64,000 nucleotides of DNA from Danio rerio (taxonomy: Eukaryota > Chordata > Actinopteri > Cypriniformes > Danionidae). The notes beneath the pieces are model-generated. The model was not told the DNA's origin. It saw only the letters and a program-made list of their open reading frames with translations, and ran no database searches. Both the position numbers and the translations under genes were made by a program. Below are positions 48,456 through 61,567 of the stretch, piece by piece (the stretch's first letter is position 1; the number at the start of each line of letters is the position of its first letter). The DNA lies in assembly GCF_049306965.1 (NCBI RefSeq), contig NC_133182.1, positions 72,254,501-72,318,500 of the forward strand, read 5' to 3'.

Positions 48456-49349
48456 TACACTCACCGGCCACTTTAATAGGTACACCTGTCCAACTGCTCG
48501 TTAACGCAAGTTTCTAATCAGTCAATCACATGGCAGCAACTCATTGAATTTAGGCATGTAGTCATGGTCAAGACGATCTGCTGCAGTTAAAACTGAGCAT
48601 CAGAATGGGGAAGAAAGGTAATTTAAGTGACTTTGAATGTGGCATGGTTGCTGATGCCAGACGGGCTGGTCTGAGTATTTCAGAAACTGCTGATTTACTG
48701 GGGTTTTCATGCACAACCATCTCTAGGGTTTACAGAGAATGGTCAGAAAAAAAGGAAAATATCCAGTGAGTGGCAGTTCTGTAGGCGCAAATGCCTTGTA
48801 GATGCCAGAAGTCAGAGGAGAATGGCTAGACTGGTTCGAGCTGATAGGAAGGCAACAGTAACTCAAATAACCACTCATTACAACCGAGATATGCAGAAGA
48901 GCATCTCTGAAGCTTGACGCAGATTGGCTACAGCAGCAGAAGACCACACCGGGTGCCACTCCTGTCAGCTAAGAACAGGAAACTGATGCTACAATTCACA
49001 CAGGCTCACCAAAATTGGACAATAGAAGATTGGAGAAACATTGCCTTGTCTGATGACTCTCATATTCTGCTGCGACATTCGGATGGTAGGGTCAGAATTT
49101 GGCATCAACAACTAAAAGCATGGATCCATTCTGCCTTGTATCAACGGTTCAGGCTGGTGGTGGTGGTGTAATGGTGTGGGGGTTATTTTCTTGGCACCCT
49201 TTGGGCCCATTAGTACCAAATGAGTACTCAAATGGCCTCTACAGTCACCAGAACTCAATCCAATAGAGCACCTTTGGGATGTGATGGAATGAGAGATTCA
49301 CATCGTGGATGTGCAGCCGACAAATCTGCAGCAACTGTGTGATGCTATG
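48456..49349 (+). pseudogene. Tc1/mariner element, 3' truncated
   Basis: The left end TACACTCACCGGCCACTTTA is a common fish Tc1-like terminus at a TA. A transposase frame opens at 48605 (MGKKGNLSDFECGMVADARR; SISETADLLGF helix-turn-helix) and breaks after SEKKENIQ. Later pieces (DDSHILLRHSDGRVRIWH) are in shifted frames. It stops near CAACTGTGTGATGCTAT; the C-terminus and right TIR are missing. Confidence 0.85.
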
Positions 49350-51008
49350 AATAAATAAATTTTACTGTGATTAGGTTAACTCTATTACTGTGAATTTCCT
49401 CTTCACTTTTTTAAAACAATAATATGATAAAATGCATAAAAATAAGTTTTGAGGTTAGCATCTTGAGCTAAAGCACAAAGTTGTGGAAATGTCAATTCTG
49501 TAAGTGAAAAAAATAACCAAATCAAATGTTCCCTATCACATTTAAGCATTCTGCATTATTTTACATTAACAATGTATTCAGTTTACTATACTTTAAAATA
49601 TACATTTGTTTTATGTCATTGCAGTTTAAAAAAAGTTCATGTAAAATGGTTGAAATGTGGCCACAATTCTTGATTTAAACATGCACTGTATAATATATAC
49701 AGTAATACCTCTTAGTGCTTGCTGACGTATGTAAAGACTACCGTGAGAGCAGTGCGAGATTCAATCTTCAGTGCAAATCAAATATTTCCGAAGGAAATGA
49801 GTATGAGATAAAAACTTTGTTAATATAGTTGGAGAACAATTTGTAGCTGGGGTGCAGATAGGAATCAGAGGACCAGTGTTTGTACTAATCTTAATCTAAA
49901 ACTGCTAGCTTTTCTCTTTTACTAATGAAACTATTCTACTTCATTGCCATTTCACTGTGTCATACCAACATCTAACTTGTACTTGTACAATTAAATCATA
50001 TTGCTACATCACTATCTCCTTAGAATGAATTAAGTAGTGTTTTGGATTAAGCAATGTTTCTTTTTAGGACTCTGATAACATTCATTGTTTCTCTCATTTG
50101 GTAAGAATCAGACACAATTTCTGCACTGAACAATTATTTGATAAAAAAGGGTTGCAATGACAAAAGAATCCCATTAAAAACAATTCTTGAAGGAGAATAT
50201 GAAGATAGGGATATGATAAAATCTCACCCTTTCCCAAACATGGACTGGAGAGCTGCTTCGCAATGGGTGTCTGGAGTCTTCGCATCATTTCCTGTGTGCT
50301 CAGGCCTGGAGCATAGCAGAAATGATCGATGAGTATTTCCTACATTAGTATTTTTAAAACAGATTTAATGCAGTTTTGTCTCTTTTTCACCATTAATAGA
50401 TTGTTGCAAAAATAACAATAATAAATGATAACAAAACAGTCAAATGTATGATATTAATAAACATTGTTACAATTACTGAAGATCAAGACAAATGTACATT
50501 GATTAGTATCTGGATAAATCTTAGTAATCTTATTGAAGCACTTACCCGGCTGCATATCTTACAGAAATATGTGTCCTCTGCTGCTGCACTGCAATTATAA
50601 ACCCATGAAGTTCTCCCTGGAAAGAAATGACAGGGGAAAACAACATGCTCAGTTCTGCCCCCCAGTGATGCCTGAGATATGGCACGTCAAATTGACTTCA
50701 CAGTGAGAAAGAGACTATCAGAACATCAACCAGTCTTCCACCTCACATCTACAGTAAGTGTCAAATTACATTTACATTAAGATTTTTTTTTCTTTAAGAG
50801 ATGTTTAGCTTTTTAAGTAAGTAGATATTGGTTTAAAGAGATGTATTATGTGTTATCGTGCTGACATCCTTTCTTCCTTTGTCATAATTCATTATTGCCC
50901 CCTTGTGGGGATGTGTACAAGTGTCCTCGAATAACAATAGTGTTAAAAATGTATAGATGTAATTATTTTCGTAATTCGTGCCCACATATTTTTGACCCCT
51001 TCAATCAG
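49350..51008. other. Intergenic DNA, nothing recognised
   Basis: AT-rich, no exon, SINE or TIR recognised between the Tc1 remnant and the next microsatellite. Confidence 0.4.
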
Positions 51009-51011
51009 TCT

Positions 51012-51134
51012 TATTAATTAATTAATTAATTAATTAATTAATTCATTCATTCATTCATTCATTCATTCATTCATTCATTCATTCATTCATTCATTCATTC
51101 ATTAATTCATTCATTCATTCATTCATTTATTTAT
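51012..51134. repeat. (TTAA)n-(ATTC)n microsatellite
   Basis: Pure TTAA units followed by ATTC units. Confidence 0.95.
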
Positions 51135-51639
51135 TTAAATGTCTAAATATATGTTGATGCAGTTTTTATTTTCGTTTCAGTAATAATATGGAACAATATT
51201 TATATTTTAGATTGTGTTGATTTAATGATTATGTACAATACAATAAAAAAGTGTTGTTTTTTGGTCTTTGAGTGAATGTATTATGTGAGAGAGCTACTGT
51301 AGATTTGTTTCCCAAACATTAATGGATTTGTACTGTAAACCTTAAAAAAAAGTAGAGCATTGTAGAGCAAAATAAGTAGCATTTTTTTTCAGATTCTATA
51401 ATCTCTACAGATTTTTTTTTCTTTCAAGAGTTCACACTTAGCTGATAATCAATAAAGCGTATTTGGCATGCTGTCCCGGGAGAGAGCCCTGAGCTCGTAA
51501 TATCCTCGAGCCCGGGGCTCCCTCCCGTTAGAAGGGCGAGAGGGGAATTCGAGGTCAGGTAGGTCTCGAGAACTCCCCTGCTTGTCACCGTGAGAAGTGT
51601 AACTCAGGTTGTATTGGGTGATAATTTGTTTTAGTCGAT

Positions 51640-51815
51640 TGCTATGGTTTATGTTTTTGGACGGTGGGAGGAAACCGGGGAACCCGGGGAAAACCCACGC
51701 GAACACGGGGAGAACATGCAAACTCCACACAGAAACACCAACCAGCCCGATGGGTTGGACTAGCGGTGTTCTTGCTGTGAGGCAACAGTGCTAGCCACTG
51801 GGCCACCGTGTCGCC
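51640..51815 (-). mobile_element. tRNA-head SINE, DANA relative, reverse
   Basis: The complement begins GGCGACACGGTGGCCCAGTG; same subfamily as 12111-12300. Truncated at the 3' side. Confidence 0.8.
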
Positions 51816-52034
51816 CGATCAGAAAAAGTGGGAGGATGTAGGGGTGGAAGGGGGGGAGCTTCAAGACGAAGATGACTGGAGTGGAAAACTCAGGTTATTT
51901 ATAATGCTTCCGTAATCATCTAATAGGGCTGATTACGGAGCTAACAAGGAGCCAGCCGTGTTGATTATAAGCACGTGATCCTCTCGAAATTAGTTTATGA
52001 ATAAACCACACAAAGTTCAGCACAGAAAGGGTAA

Positions 52035-52138
<104 letters not shown>

Positions 52139-52239
52139 AATCATATGAAAGCAACTGATACTATTGAAGCCATTTGATTATTGTGAACCCATTGTCATGT
52201 TCAAGCGATCATGTTGCCATCCAAGACCTGTAAAGTGAT

Positions 52240-52800
52240 GATCCCAAGGTTTCATAATCCTGGACCAGGCCGTATCCTAAGCTGATGCTGTGGTCATCAT
52301 GGATGAATGGAGTGCATGAGACTGATTCCTGAAAAACCACCATGACAACGAGTTCTCGTATTGATCCTGTGGGCCAGCCTGAACTTCCGCCAGTGCCCTA
52401 CTCAGCCCTGCAGCTTCTCCACGATGGACGTCCAGCTTCTCTTCTTCACCTAGACTGCAGCTACACACAGGAAATTTGGCCAGAAGAATAATGGTCGTGC
52501 CCAACAGAGCCTAGTTTCTCTCGAGTTTTTTTTCCCTTCACTTTGTTAATTGGTGAAGTTTTTTTCCTCACCACTGTCACCACTGGCTTGCTTGGATCAG
52601 GACTTGTGGAGCTGCGCTTCGGTGGATTTGCTCCACAGTGTTTGAACTTTCAGCAGTAAAAATGAAACCACACTGAACTAAACTAAACTGAACTTCAACT
52701 CTGAAATCTGAACTTTACTAGAAATATGTTAAGCTGCTTTGACACAATCTACATTGTGAAAAGCACTATATAAATAAACATGAATTGAATTTAATTGAAT
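52240..52800 (+). mobile_element. Non-LTR retroelement 3' region with (GAATT)n tail
   Basis: A longer relative of 15660-15926: shares 'GCTGCTTTGACACAATCTAC' and ends CATGAATTGAATTTAATTGA. No coding domain recognised. Confidence 0.6.
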
Positions 52801-53283
52801 TTAAGAAAGTAGTCTGAGAGGATTTTAGCTTTGTGACTTGGAAATAATAATATAAATCAACCAAATTTGAAAGACGTCCATCCTCCCTTGTATAAAAGAT
52901 TTGTCCTACCTTGTAAGATTGTCCTACCTCCCATTCAAAAAGTAGGTAGCACATTTTGATGACGCATAGGCCCGTAGCCAGCCTGGTGAAAGGGGTGGTT
53001 CTTTTTTTCTCAAAAGTGGACCTTTTTGCAGATATACACCTTAGTTTCTATTTAACTATGAGATTTAAATACTGCATTTTAGTATTTTTTTTTTTTTTTT
53101 TGCTGGATTAGCTAGTCAGATGTCATCATAACCACACTTTTTGATGTACTAAAAATATTTCCTAAAGAATTGCAATAAAAAAATAAAACAAGACATATTT
53201 GTTACATCATATATCATTAGGAAAAAAATAGCAATCTGTTAAAGTTTTAAAGTAAAAAAAAATTTGTAGCCTACTGTCATTTA

Positions 53284-54308
53284 CAGTTTTTCTCAGACGC
53301 TTTGGTGAATTTCTCAAAATATTTACATTTGCACAACAGTTAATGCAAACTGCAAAACAATGAGTGCAAACTGCAAAACCTAGCTGATAACCTGCAAAAC
53401 CGTGTCACATGCTCAAAATGGATAGTTCATTCCTCAAAAGCAAGTATTCATATCAATCAAAGTGTCAGTATCATCAAAATGAAAGGTCCTGACACCATTG
53501 TTTATGAACAAGATAGTCAAATGGCTTAGTCATGTTTTCATTATGACACTTTATTCTGTACATTTTTTCAATGCAAAAAAAGTCAGATTTTGGTGACACT
53601 TGCTGAAAATGCTCTAGACAGCACTTTGTACTATTTGCACAGCCATTTAAAAACTACAGTAAAGTTAGACATCACTATATTTAGTGAGGCATCTGAGTAC
53701 AAGACACTGAATATGTATGTTTCACATTTTTACTGCACATGCTCTTTACAATCCTAATTTATTCACAGCATTGTGCAAAAGAATAAACACACCCTTATTT
53801 ACAACAAACATAAACTCCCTTTGGGTAGAGCTGTGCACAACTGTAAACAATATTGCAGAACATATTGTAACTGAGCCTATAACATACACAGGTCTGTAAA
53901 TCATTCATCAAATTGTTCAATTTTAAAGACATTTTCAAGAAAATAAAGATTAAATTGTTTTTTATGAAGTTTGCTTGACCGATTTTGACATCAAGTTCAA
54001 CATTTTTGTATGTAATGACTCAAGTAATGTAAGGAGGACTATTAGTTTTATATTGAATGACTATTCAGCATTTACAACTTTAGTTCATTTTGACTGACAT
54101 GACATAAGCAGATGATAATGTTATAAACAGCAGAGAGTTGTATGAAAGCAATTGATGCATGTCCAAAAGCATTTGCAATTTCTTGAAAGGAATGAGAAAC
54201 TGCTACTAGGATGTGCACAAATGACTAATTGTTTTGAGAAATGCATGACCTGTTGTGCAAATGTAAATAGTGTTGTGAGAAATGCACCAAAGCGACTGAG
54301 AAAAACTG
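53284..54308. mobile_element. Tc1/mariner-like TIR element, about 1 kb
   Basis: Inverted ends CAGTTTTTCTCAG(A/T)CGCTTT at a TA target on both sides. The longest frames inside are short and unrecognised, so it is non-autonomous. Confidence 0.75.
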
Positions 54309-54336
54309 TAATAGACAAAAACAAACCATATTCAAA

Positions 54337-54381
54337 AAGGCCAGCACATTCAACTTTCCTTAGTCACAACTTGGCCATTTC

Positions 54382-54423
<42 letters not shown>

Positions 54424-55602
54424 CAATAATAATGAATTCTTCAGAATTAAAAAAATAGTACATTTAAAAATTCCTGGATATTAACAATAGCCAATATATT
54501 TTTGTGTGCTTCTGGTGCTTCACACCTTTTTATTGCTCGTTTTTATTTCAGAAATAAGGTCCAAGATTTAGAATAAAGTTACCTGTAAAATGTTTTCTCT
54601 GTTCAAAAACAATACAGTAGTGAAAGAAGACTTCTCTGACAGAAGATTCCGTTTGGTCTTAAAGCCTTTTTCGATGAATTATTTTTATTATTTATGAAGG
54701 CACAGCAGTCAAAATAGGACAAATGAGCTCATATTTGGGACAAATTCTGGACCTTTGTCAGTTAGGGGTGGGTCCTCCGAACCTCCCAGCCTCAAAAACA
54801 CAGACATGACGGGAATATATATTGACTATAAATATTTTAATTATATATTAAATATATTATATAATATTAAATTACATAAAATATATAAACGGACAAATTT
54901 TGGACCTTTAGGCCGTTCGAACCACTCGAACCCCCCTGGCTACACGCATGAATATGCTACCCCTCAGATTTTGCTACAAGTGTAAATTTTAATGTGTGAT
55001 ATGAAGCTGTAATATCGCACTAACCTACCTAATCTACACATCAGAACTATTCAAATATAGTGTTGGTAGCATAATCTGATGGGTATTAGGCAAATAACTA
55101 ACTGTCCAGCGCATTCAACTTTTCCCAGTCAGAATTTGGCCATTTCAATTACAAAAATAAAATAATAATAATAATGTAGAGCTTTACACTTTTCTAGCCT
55201 CTCTTGTAAAAAAAATTAAAATAAAAAAATAGAAAAAAAGTAAATTTGAAAATTCATGTAACAACAATAGCCAAAATAGTATTATTCAACTCCATTTTAC
55301 TATGGGCCGCTTTTGGTGCTTTTCGGTTTTTGTTTTTTAAGAGTAAGGTTCAAGATTTGTTTTCTCTATTCAAAAACAATACAGTAGCAAAAGATGACTT
55401 CTCTTACATCAGATCTTGTATTTTCTCGCACAGCTGGATGTTGGACTCATGAAAAATGTATTTGTTAGCATTGGACAAAACTCATTAGCTAAAGTCACAC
55501 CGAAGCGGATTCAGATTGGTCTTAAAGCTTGGCATAGCAGTCAAAATAAGACAAATTAGCTCATGAATGGGACAAATTCTGGACATTTGTCAGTAAAATG
55601 TT
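54337..55602. repeat. Diverged tandem duplication
   Basis: 54337-54765 and 55107-55602 share, in order, 'TTGGCCATTTCA', 'AACAATAGCCAA', 'TTTTCTCT(G/A)TTCAAAAAC', 'GGTCTTAAAGC' and 'GGGACAAATTCTGGAC'. Non-coding. Confidence 0.7.
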
Positions 55603-55609
55603 GACACTA

Positions 55610-56880
55610 TTCAAATGTCACAATAAAAAGTGATACTTATCACACGTTCCAGTATTGTCCACCAAAACATATTTCACACAACGTTGATGATATATTCGGT
55701 CATTAAATTGGTTAAAAAAAAATCTAAATATCCAGACTCCAAAGTTTAAAAGAGTTGTGTTCATTGCTGGTCCAAATTCGCTGACAGAAGTGGTGAAGAT
55801 TTATGAGGTGTCGATGAATGAGGGAGATGGCGTCAGTCCCAGAACACATTTGCAAAATCTTAGCAAAAGCCCGCCAACTTAAGTAATAATCACCACAAGG
55901 TGGAGCTAGAGCATTAAAATAAGAAGACAAGATGAAGACCGCGTGCCTGCGAACGTTTTCAGCCACAAGGTCGGAAATATGATTTATTACAGCATCTGAC
56001 CCTCTTGAAAACACCTTAAAAGTTTATTCAAACACTCATTTTGAAGAAAAAGTCCAAATGTTTCACTTGGGGCTTCAAATATTTCAGCAACCACAACATT
56101 TTAAGGGAGTGCCTATTTTCAATTGGCAGCTAAGAAAAAAAAAAACTTGCAAGCTATAATTGTTCACCTGGGGAGGTAAACAGTGGCAGTATGTCCAGTA
56201 GAACACGGAAAAAAAATAGGCTATTTTTAGCTTTCTGACATCACAAACATGTTAGCATTTCATACTAATCAAGTAACACTAAATACCTAAGCTTTTATAG
56301 ATTTAAAAACATCTAAATTTTTGATGAAGGCAGTTTATAAATAAAATTCAGTAGCAGAACCGTCTTTGGTTTCAACCTGTATTCAGTGGACACTTGTTAA
56401 ATTGAGATTATCAGTGTTCTTCTGTGTACGTGCTCATTTGTGATTAGCATCATATGGTGCTTTTAAATTAGGGTTACAGGGGTGCAACAGTAAAAGAGTG
56501 CATTTCAGAAGTTCCTTCTCATTAAGATTGGAATGAAAATGATGTGTTGAAGTGGAATGTGGTATGGAGCGCCTCTCACCTCTGCTCTACATCCAGAAAC
56601 CCACCCCATGTAGAGCAGCCATTAAACACAACCCTAGCCCACTCTTCCTTCAGAAACAGATTTCTCCATCTACTACCTACTACATCTAGAGAAGGTATTG
56701 AAACAGAAAGCACTTGGCACCCTGTTTGCCCTCCAGGCCCTTTAACATGTAATAACCCAGACCAGGTGTTGATCATCTGTCTGTCCACTTGGCAATCCGG
56801 ACGAGAAACAATGGAAAGACTTTCCTTTTACTACCTTCACTTCCTTTGGAACAAACAGACAAGCTCCCGAAGACGTCAGC
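55610..56880. other. Intergenic DNA downstream of adm
   Basis: No recognised repeat or gene. A 96-codon minus frame at 55724-56014 matches nothing I know. Confidence 0.35.
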
Positions 56881-56898
56881 TTTAATTGTATGCAAAAG

Positions 56899-56904
56899 TT
56901 TATT
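56899..56904 (-). other. adm: Probable adm poly(A) signal
   Basis: AATAAA on the minus strand (plus-strand TTTATT) lies about 920 bases after the adm stop. That fits the long ADM 3' UTR. The UTR would include the (CA)n tract at 56959-57008. Open frames seen between 57160 and 57880 on either strand are shadows or UTR. Confidence 0.55.
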
Positions 56905-56953
56905 GAATGACAACATTCACATTTCACAGAAACACACAAATAAAATAGATCCC

Positions 56954-56958
<5 letters not shown>

Positions 56959-57008
<50 letters not shown>
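56959..57008. repeat. (AC)n microsatellite in the adm 3' UTR
   Basis: About 25 AC units, inside the presumed adm 3' UTR. Confidence 0.95.
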
Positions 57009-57020
<12 letters not shown>

Positions 57021-57823
57021 GCATAAAAAAGTTATCCTATACCACAGCTTTTTGACATGAATAATATATATATAATGCTACCTTCAATGCCCCTAATATT
57101 TTTGATCCCTGTACAAAAATAGCTCTCTGGAAGTAGTACAAAATTATATAAAACAATTAAATAGTGATATTCTTCACAATTTTCTTTTCAAATATACATA
57201 TACTCGCAATAATATTAATAGATAGAAGTAATAGATTGCACATATCTCTTTACAAAAAACAACGACAACAATGTTCAAGTAAGTTCGAGTGCAATCCTTG
57301 TGGACATATAACCAGTTCTAATAACCAATTCAATCAGACGATCATCCTGCTTACAGTGTCCAAACGTGCGACTCCAAATTAGAAACACCCTCATTGGCAT
57401 CTTCAAAGTCGTTCTCTGAGTGTGTATTCCATTCTGGAATCTTGATTCTTTCCCTGTTATGTCCAAAGTCTTTCAGGACACAGTGACACTGGTCTAGCAC
57501 AACTAATCCCACCGGCTTGATTACCAGGACGGCAGTCCCAAGAGAGGAAGTTCTGCTTTTCCCTGAGGCCAGTCCACTTCAGTGCAATGATATCTTGCTT
57601 ATATCCAAGGCACACTTGTTCAGTTGCTCCATTTGCCTCCCTGCTGCTATTGTTTCTTTGCTTCTCTTTGTGGAGTTCCCCATCGAGGGCAGCCTTCAGG
57701 AGACTGGATTGCTCTTCCAGTCGCTGTGCTTGGACAAGAATGCGCTGGAGAACTCTTGGCAGGAGTCTCTGTCGCCAGGCGAGCCTCTGTCGCCGCGTCC
57801 CCAAGTGCTCCCACCCCGTACGC

Positions 57824-58544
57824 TCACGTCCGTCTGAGCAGCGCTTCCAGCTTGTGCAGCCACGATTGAGAGTTTGAGCTGCTCCACACCATCCTCATCC
57901 CACTGCCATCCTTCCGCAGTCTCAAAACTTTCTCTGGAACGGACCTTCGCCGGCGGCCATACCCGTAGGGATTGATCTTGTCAACGGGTGCATTCCCAAT
58001 CTTGAGTTTGTTGTTGAGGTCATGGAGACGGTGTGCCAGCACATGCACCGTGCAGGTGCCAAGCGAGCAGCCTGATCTCCTGGACTGGTTGATGGAGTTC
58101 TTGGAGCGTTTTGCTCTAATGCTGATGTCAGTGCTGGAAAGGCAGACAAGAGAAGACGTTAATGCCTGGCTGGTATTTCTGAGCAATTCATTTAAGTTTA
58201 ATGTTCTAACAGAAAACGGTGACTTGAGTTGCATTTTTTCTTACCTGGAATGTGGCCTCAAGTTGTCTTTAACGTCGTCTGGTCTGACAAACTGCCTGTT
58301 TTCTAAAGCCCTCAGTGCAGGAAGACTCAAATCCCTTTTTGATCTCTGAAGCCAGACGCTGAGTATCAAAGAGAGGAAAGCATGTCCGTTAGAAAACTTT
58401 TCAAGCAACAGTGAACATCGGTACTGAATCAAGTCGTGACTTGAGTGCTTACCTTCTTTTCAGGTCATGCTTCGCACTGTCCACGCCGGGTGCAACGGCG
58501 GCCAGGAGGCAGCAGCAGAAGATTGACTGCAGGATCAGTTGCAT
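57824..58544 (-). CDS. adm: Preproadrenomedullin, 3 coding exons, 171 aa
   Basis: Secreted vasodilator peptide hormone that signals through CALCRL/RAMP receptors and is needed for vascular and lymphatic development. Coding exons in transcript order: 58453-58544, 58245-58358, 57824-58133; all are in frame and the stop is TGA at 57824-57826. Residues 1 to about 23 are a signal peptide (MQLILQSIFCCCLLAAVAPG). KR at 77-78 precedes the mature peptide S79-Y127. This has the six-residue disulfide ring C91-SLGT-C96 and ends NPYGYG-RRRR, so Gly128 donates the C-terminal Tyr amide. The PAMP-like region (VWLQRSKRD, 32-40) has Ser where mammals have the amide-donor Gly. It lies upstream of ampd3 on the same strand, as in human. 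adma and admb cannot be told apart here. Confidence 0.95.
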
Positions 58545-58953
58545 CTTGATTGAAATCTTAAAGGAAATAAATGAATCGTCTGTTAGACATCAACCTCCAA
58601 TAGTCTGAATGCAACTCCCCTACTCTGTGCCAACCATGCTTTGCTCAGGCTTGCACAAGAGTCCAAAATCCAAGCTATTTACACTCTCATCATGCATTTA
58701 TTTACTATGTCAAGCTGAGGTTGCACTTTCTATGAATAAGTAAACTTGCAGCTATGCTTCAGGTCCCCAATAAGCACTAAATGATGTATATTCTTCCAAC
58801 TACATCAGGCAACAAATTCTCTTCAATAAGACTACAGTTACACTTGCCTGGCTTACATGTGCAAAACTGGGTCTCAGATTTCTTACGTAACTACAGATAA
58901 CCTGTGCATTGATCCCAAGCAAGTAACAAAAAGGCATATTTAGAAATGCATAC

Positions 58954-59095
58954 CTGTGTTGACGTACTCTTGGGTTGGCCTCAGAAGTCTGTGTGGAAAG
59001 TAATCCAAAGGCGCTTGACTTGCTGGGAATGCTGGTGCAGCAGTGATACTCTTCTAATAGTCTGACTCTCCAGAGCTGGGGTAAGTGCATTTATA
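58954..59095 (-). promoter_or_regulatory. adm: adm TATA box and probable non-coding exon 1
   Basis: On the minus strand TATAAA lies at 59095-59090. About 30 bases downstream begins a stretch (about 59065-58954) ending in CAG followed by the donor GTATGC. The next exon would start at 58556 after TTTCCTTTAAG. A TATA box and a non-coding first exon are the known structure of ADM genes. Just upstream (about 59100-59120) is a GC-box-like GAGGGGCC context on the plus strand. Confidence 0.6.
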
Positions 59096-59224
59096 CTAGT
59101 AGAGATGGGAGGGGCCGAGGCTGACACACTCTCTCATCTCAGGACTTCCTCTCCGTTGCTCAAGCTGAAAATCTCAAAGTACCAAAGAGAATAAGAAAAT
59201 GAAACTGGGCTTATTGATGAAATT

Positions 59225-60175
59225 GCTTAATCAAATTTTTTCTTAAGGAAGCAATAAACCGCTGCCAGTAATCACGGGGATTTCTTTGGGGTATGCCAAC
59301 GTTACTAAAAATTAGTTTTTTTTTTTTTTTAAACAGCATTGTTGATTGTTGTATTTGAGTGTTGTCTGGGGGTATGGCAATGATCTGTATGCTCCTTAAA
59401 GATAAGAAACAACAAGTATTAACTTGTTTGATGTAAAATATTATTGTTAAATAAAAAATCATGGCCAATGCATATAAATATAATACAATATGAAAATAAA
59501 AATGAATTATTAAAGCAGTTTAACTGTTTCAACTAGTACTGAGTGAGCTTTTGGTAACACTTTTCGACAAAGACCCACTGGTTGACATCAGTTAACGCTT
59601 TAATTAATATTAACTACCAATTTGCCACTGTGTTTATTCATATTTGTTCAGTTTAGTTAATAAAGAAGCAGTTTTGTTGATTGTTAGTTCATGTTACCCC
59701 ATTCATTAAATGGCTTAAGGGATTTAATTCTGGGGGAAAAAATAAACCAATGCCAGTACTTGTGAATACTTTAGAAAATGACAACATTAGAGTGAATTTA
59801 GCCTTTTTTTCTGATGACTTTTAGACCTGTGTTGTTGGCTGGGGGTACAGAAATGATGTGTGCTCTTACAAAAATAAGAAAAAAAAAAAACAATGTTTAA
59901 CTTGTTTGAGGTTAAATTAATATTATATTAATGCAAAATACGAATATTAATATCTTTATGCAGCTACACGTAACACAATAACATAACAACAACATAATTT
60001 ATCAAAGCAGTTTAACTGATTTAACACAAAGTATCGTGAGCTTTTGAGAACACTTTACAACAAAGACCTATTAGTTAACATCAGTTCATGCTGTAATATT
60101 ACCTAGCAGTGAGCTACAGCATACATATTTATATGTGTCTTTGTTTATTTTAGTTACCAAACATTGACTTGTTCA
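59225..60175. repeat. Twofold direct duplication upstream of adm
   Basis: 59225-59690 and 59715-60175 share in order 'AATAAACC(G/A)', 'GCCAGTA', 'CTGGGGGTA(T/C)', 'AACTTGTTTGA', 'GAGCTTTTG(G/A)(T/G)AACACTTT' and 'AAAGACC', with a period near 480 bases. Non-coding. Confidence 0.7.
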
Positions 60176-61312
60176 TTGCAATTACATTTATATTAAATTA
60201 TATTTGCTATTACATTTATTAAAGTCAAAAATTGATGCTATTAAAGTTAACAAAGACACAACAAATGCTTCATGATAATTAATCAGTTATCTAATGCTAC
60301 CTATTTTATTTTTGTCAAATAAAGTGAAATATATAGATCATGACAATACTGAATATAATTAAGCCTATACATTCATTAAGCTGATACTGATAGTATTTTC
60401 TATGCAAAAGGGTAAAACTGTCCATTCCTGGATATGTAAACACAGATAAAGAGAGAGATTTACACTTTAGCGAGAATGCCTACTGACCTTCACCTAATTT
60501 CACTTTATACTACATCAAATGACTTGAAAAATAAGCAAATAAAGTTAATATGTGCATTCGGTTCTCCATCTAACAGCCAACGTTTATTAAACGAATGTCA
60601 TCTGTTCATGTTAATTACTGCAGTCTTGATTTGTCCTTATATGGAAAGATTGCTCAACATCCACACACTCTCAGTCCATATATGGTAAATATTTGCTAAA
60701 CCAATATGTCATAGTTATCAGAAGGTTTGCTGACATTTGATCAGGTAAGATGGGGGAACCCATAGTGGCTGCTGGGAGGTAGCTTTATGTGTGTTAAACG
60801 TTCAGGAATGCTAGCATTACAATGAGTCACTGAACACCCTGATGGGGCTGAGCTTTCAGATATTTAACGGGAATTTACTGCTGTTGTTGTTTTTTTTATT
60901 TTGGGGTTCACTGCAATGAGGAGAGAGATTATCAGAAATGTGACAACTTTTGATATAGTTTAGTTCACTGACAACAATTACCTTGGTATTTTTGTAGTAC
61001 CTTTGTATATGTTATTTATACCTAATGTTACATGTCATGGTGTCTTATGCGGCATTATTTATTTATTTATTTATTTAAGTTATTTATTTAAGGGATAGTT
61101 CATCTATAACTGAAAATTCTGTCATCGTTTACTCATCACTTGTAACAAACACAAAAGAAGATATTTTGAAAAATGTTGGACACTTGTAAGCATTGACTTC
61201 ATATTTGATTTTCCTACTATGGAAGTCAATTATTACTGGTTTCTAACATTTTTCAAAACATCTTTTTTTGTGTTCAACAGAAGAAAGAAAACTCATAAAG
61301 AGTTTAAACAAT

Positions 61313-61556
61313 CACGTGGGTTTCCTCTGGGTGCTCCTGTTTCCCCCACAGACCAAAGATAGGTACAGCTGAATTGGGTAAGCTAAAATTGACTGTAGTG
61401 AATGAGTGTGTGTGTGCATGTTTCCCAGTGATGGGTTGCGGCTGGAAGGGCATTCGGTGTGTAAAACATATGCTGAATAAGTTGGCGGTTCATTCCACTG
61501 TGGCGACCCCAGATTAATAAAGGGACTAAGCCGGAAGAAAAATGAATAAATGAATG
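61313..61556 (+). mobile_element. DANA SINE, head missing
   Basis: Starts in the core (CGTGGGTTTCCTCTGGGTGC) and runs to AATAAAGGGACTAAGC and a short tail. It lies in a GTTCACCCAAA-family repeat (61085-61310). Confidence 0.85.
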
Positions 61557-61567
61557 AGTTTGAACAA

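Noticed and set aside
55724-56014. 96-residue minus-strand frame downstream of adm
   Set aside because: No family recognised, no flanking splice sites or poly(A) logic; a frame this length is expected by chance.
57457-57887. Several 60-115 residue frames on both strands near adm
   Set aside because: They are shadows of adm exon 4 and its 3' UTR in other frames.
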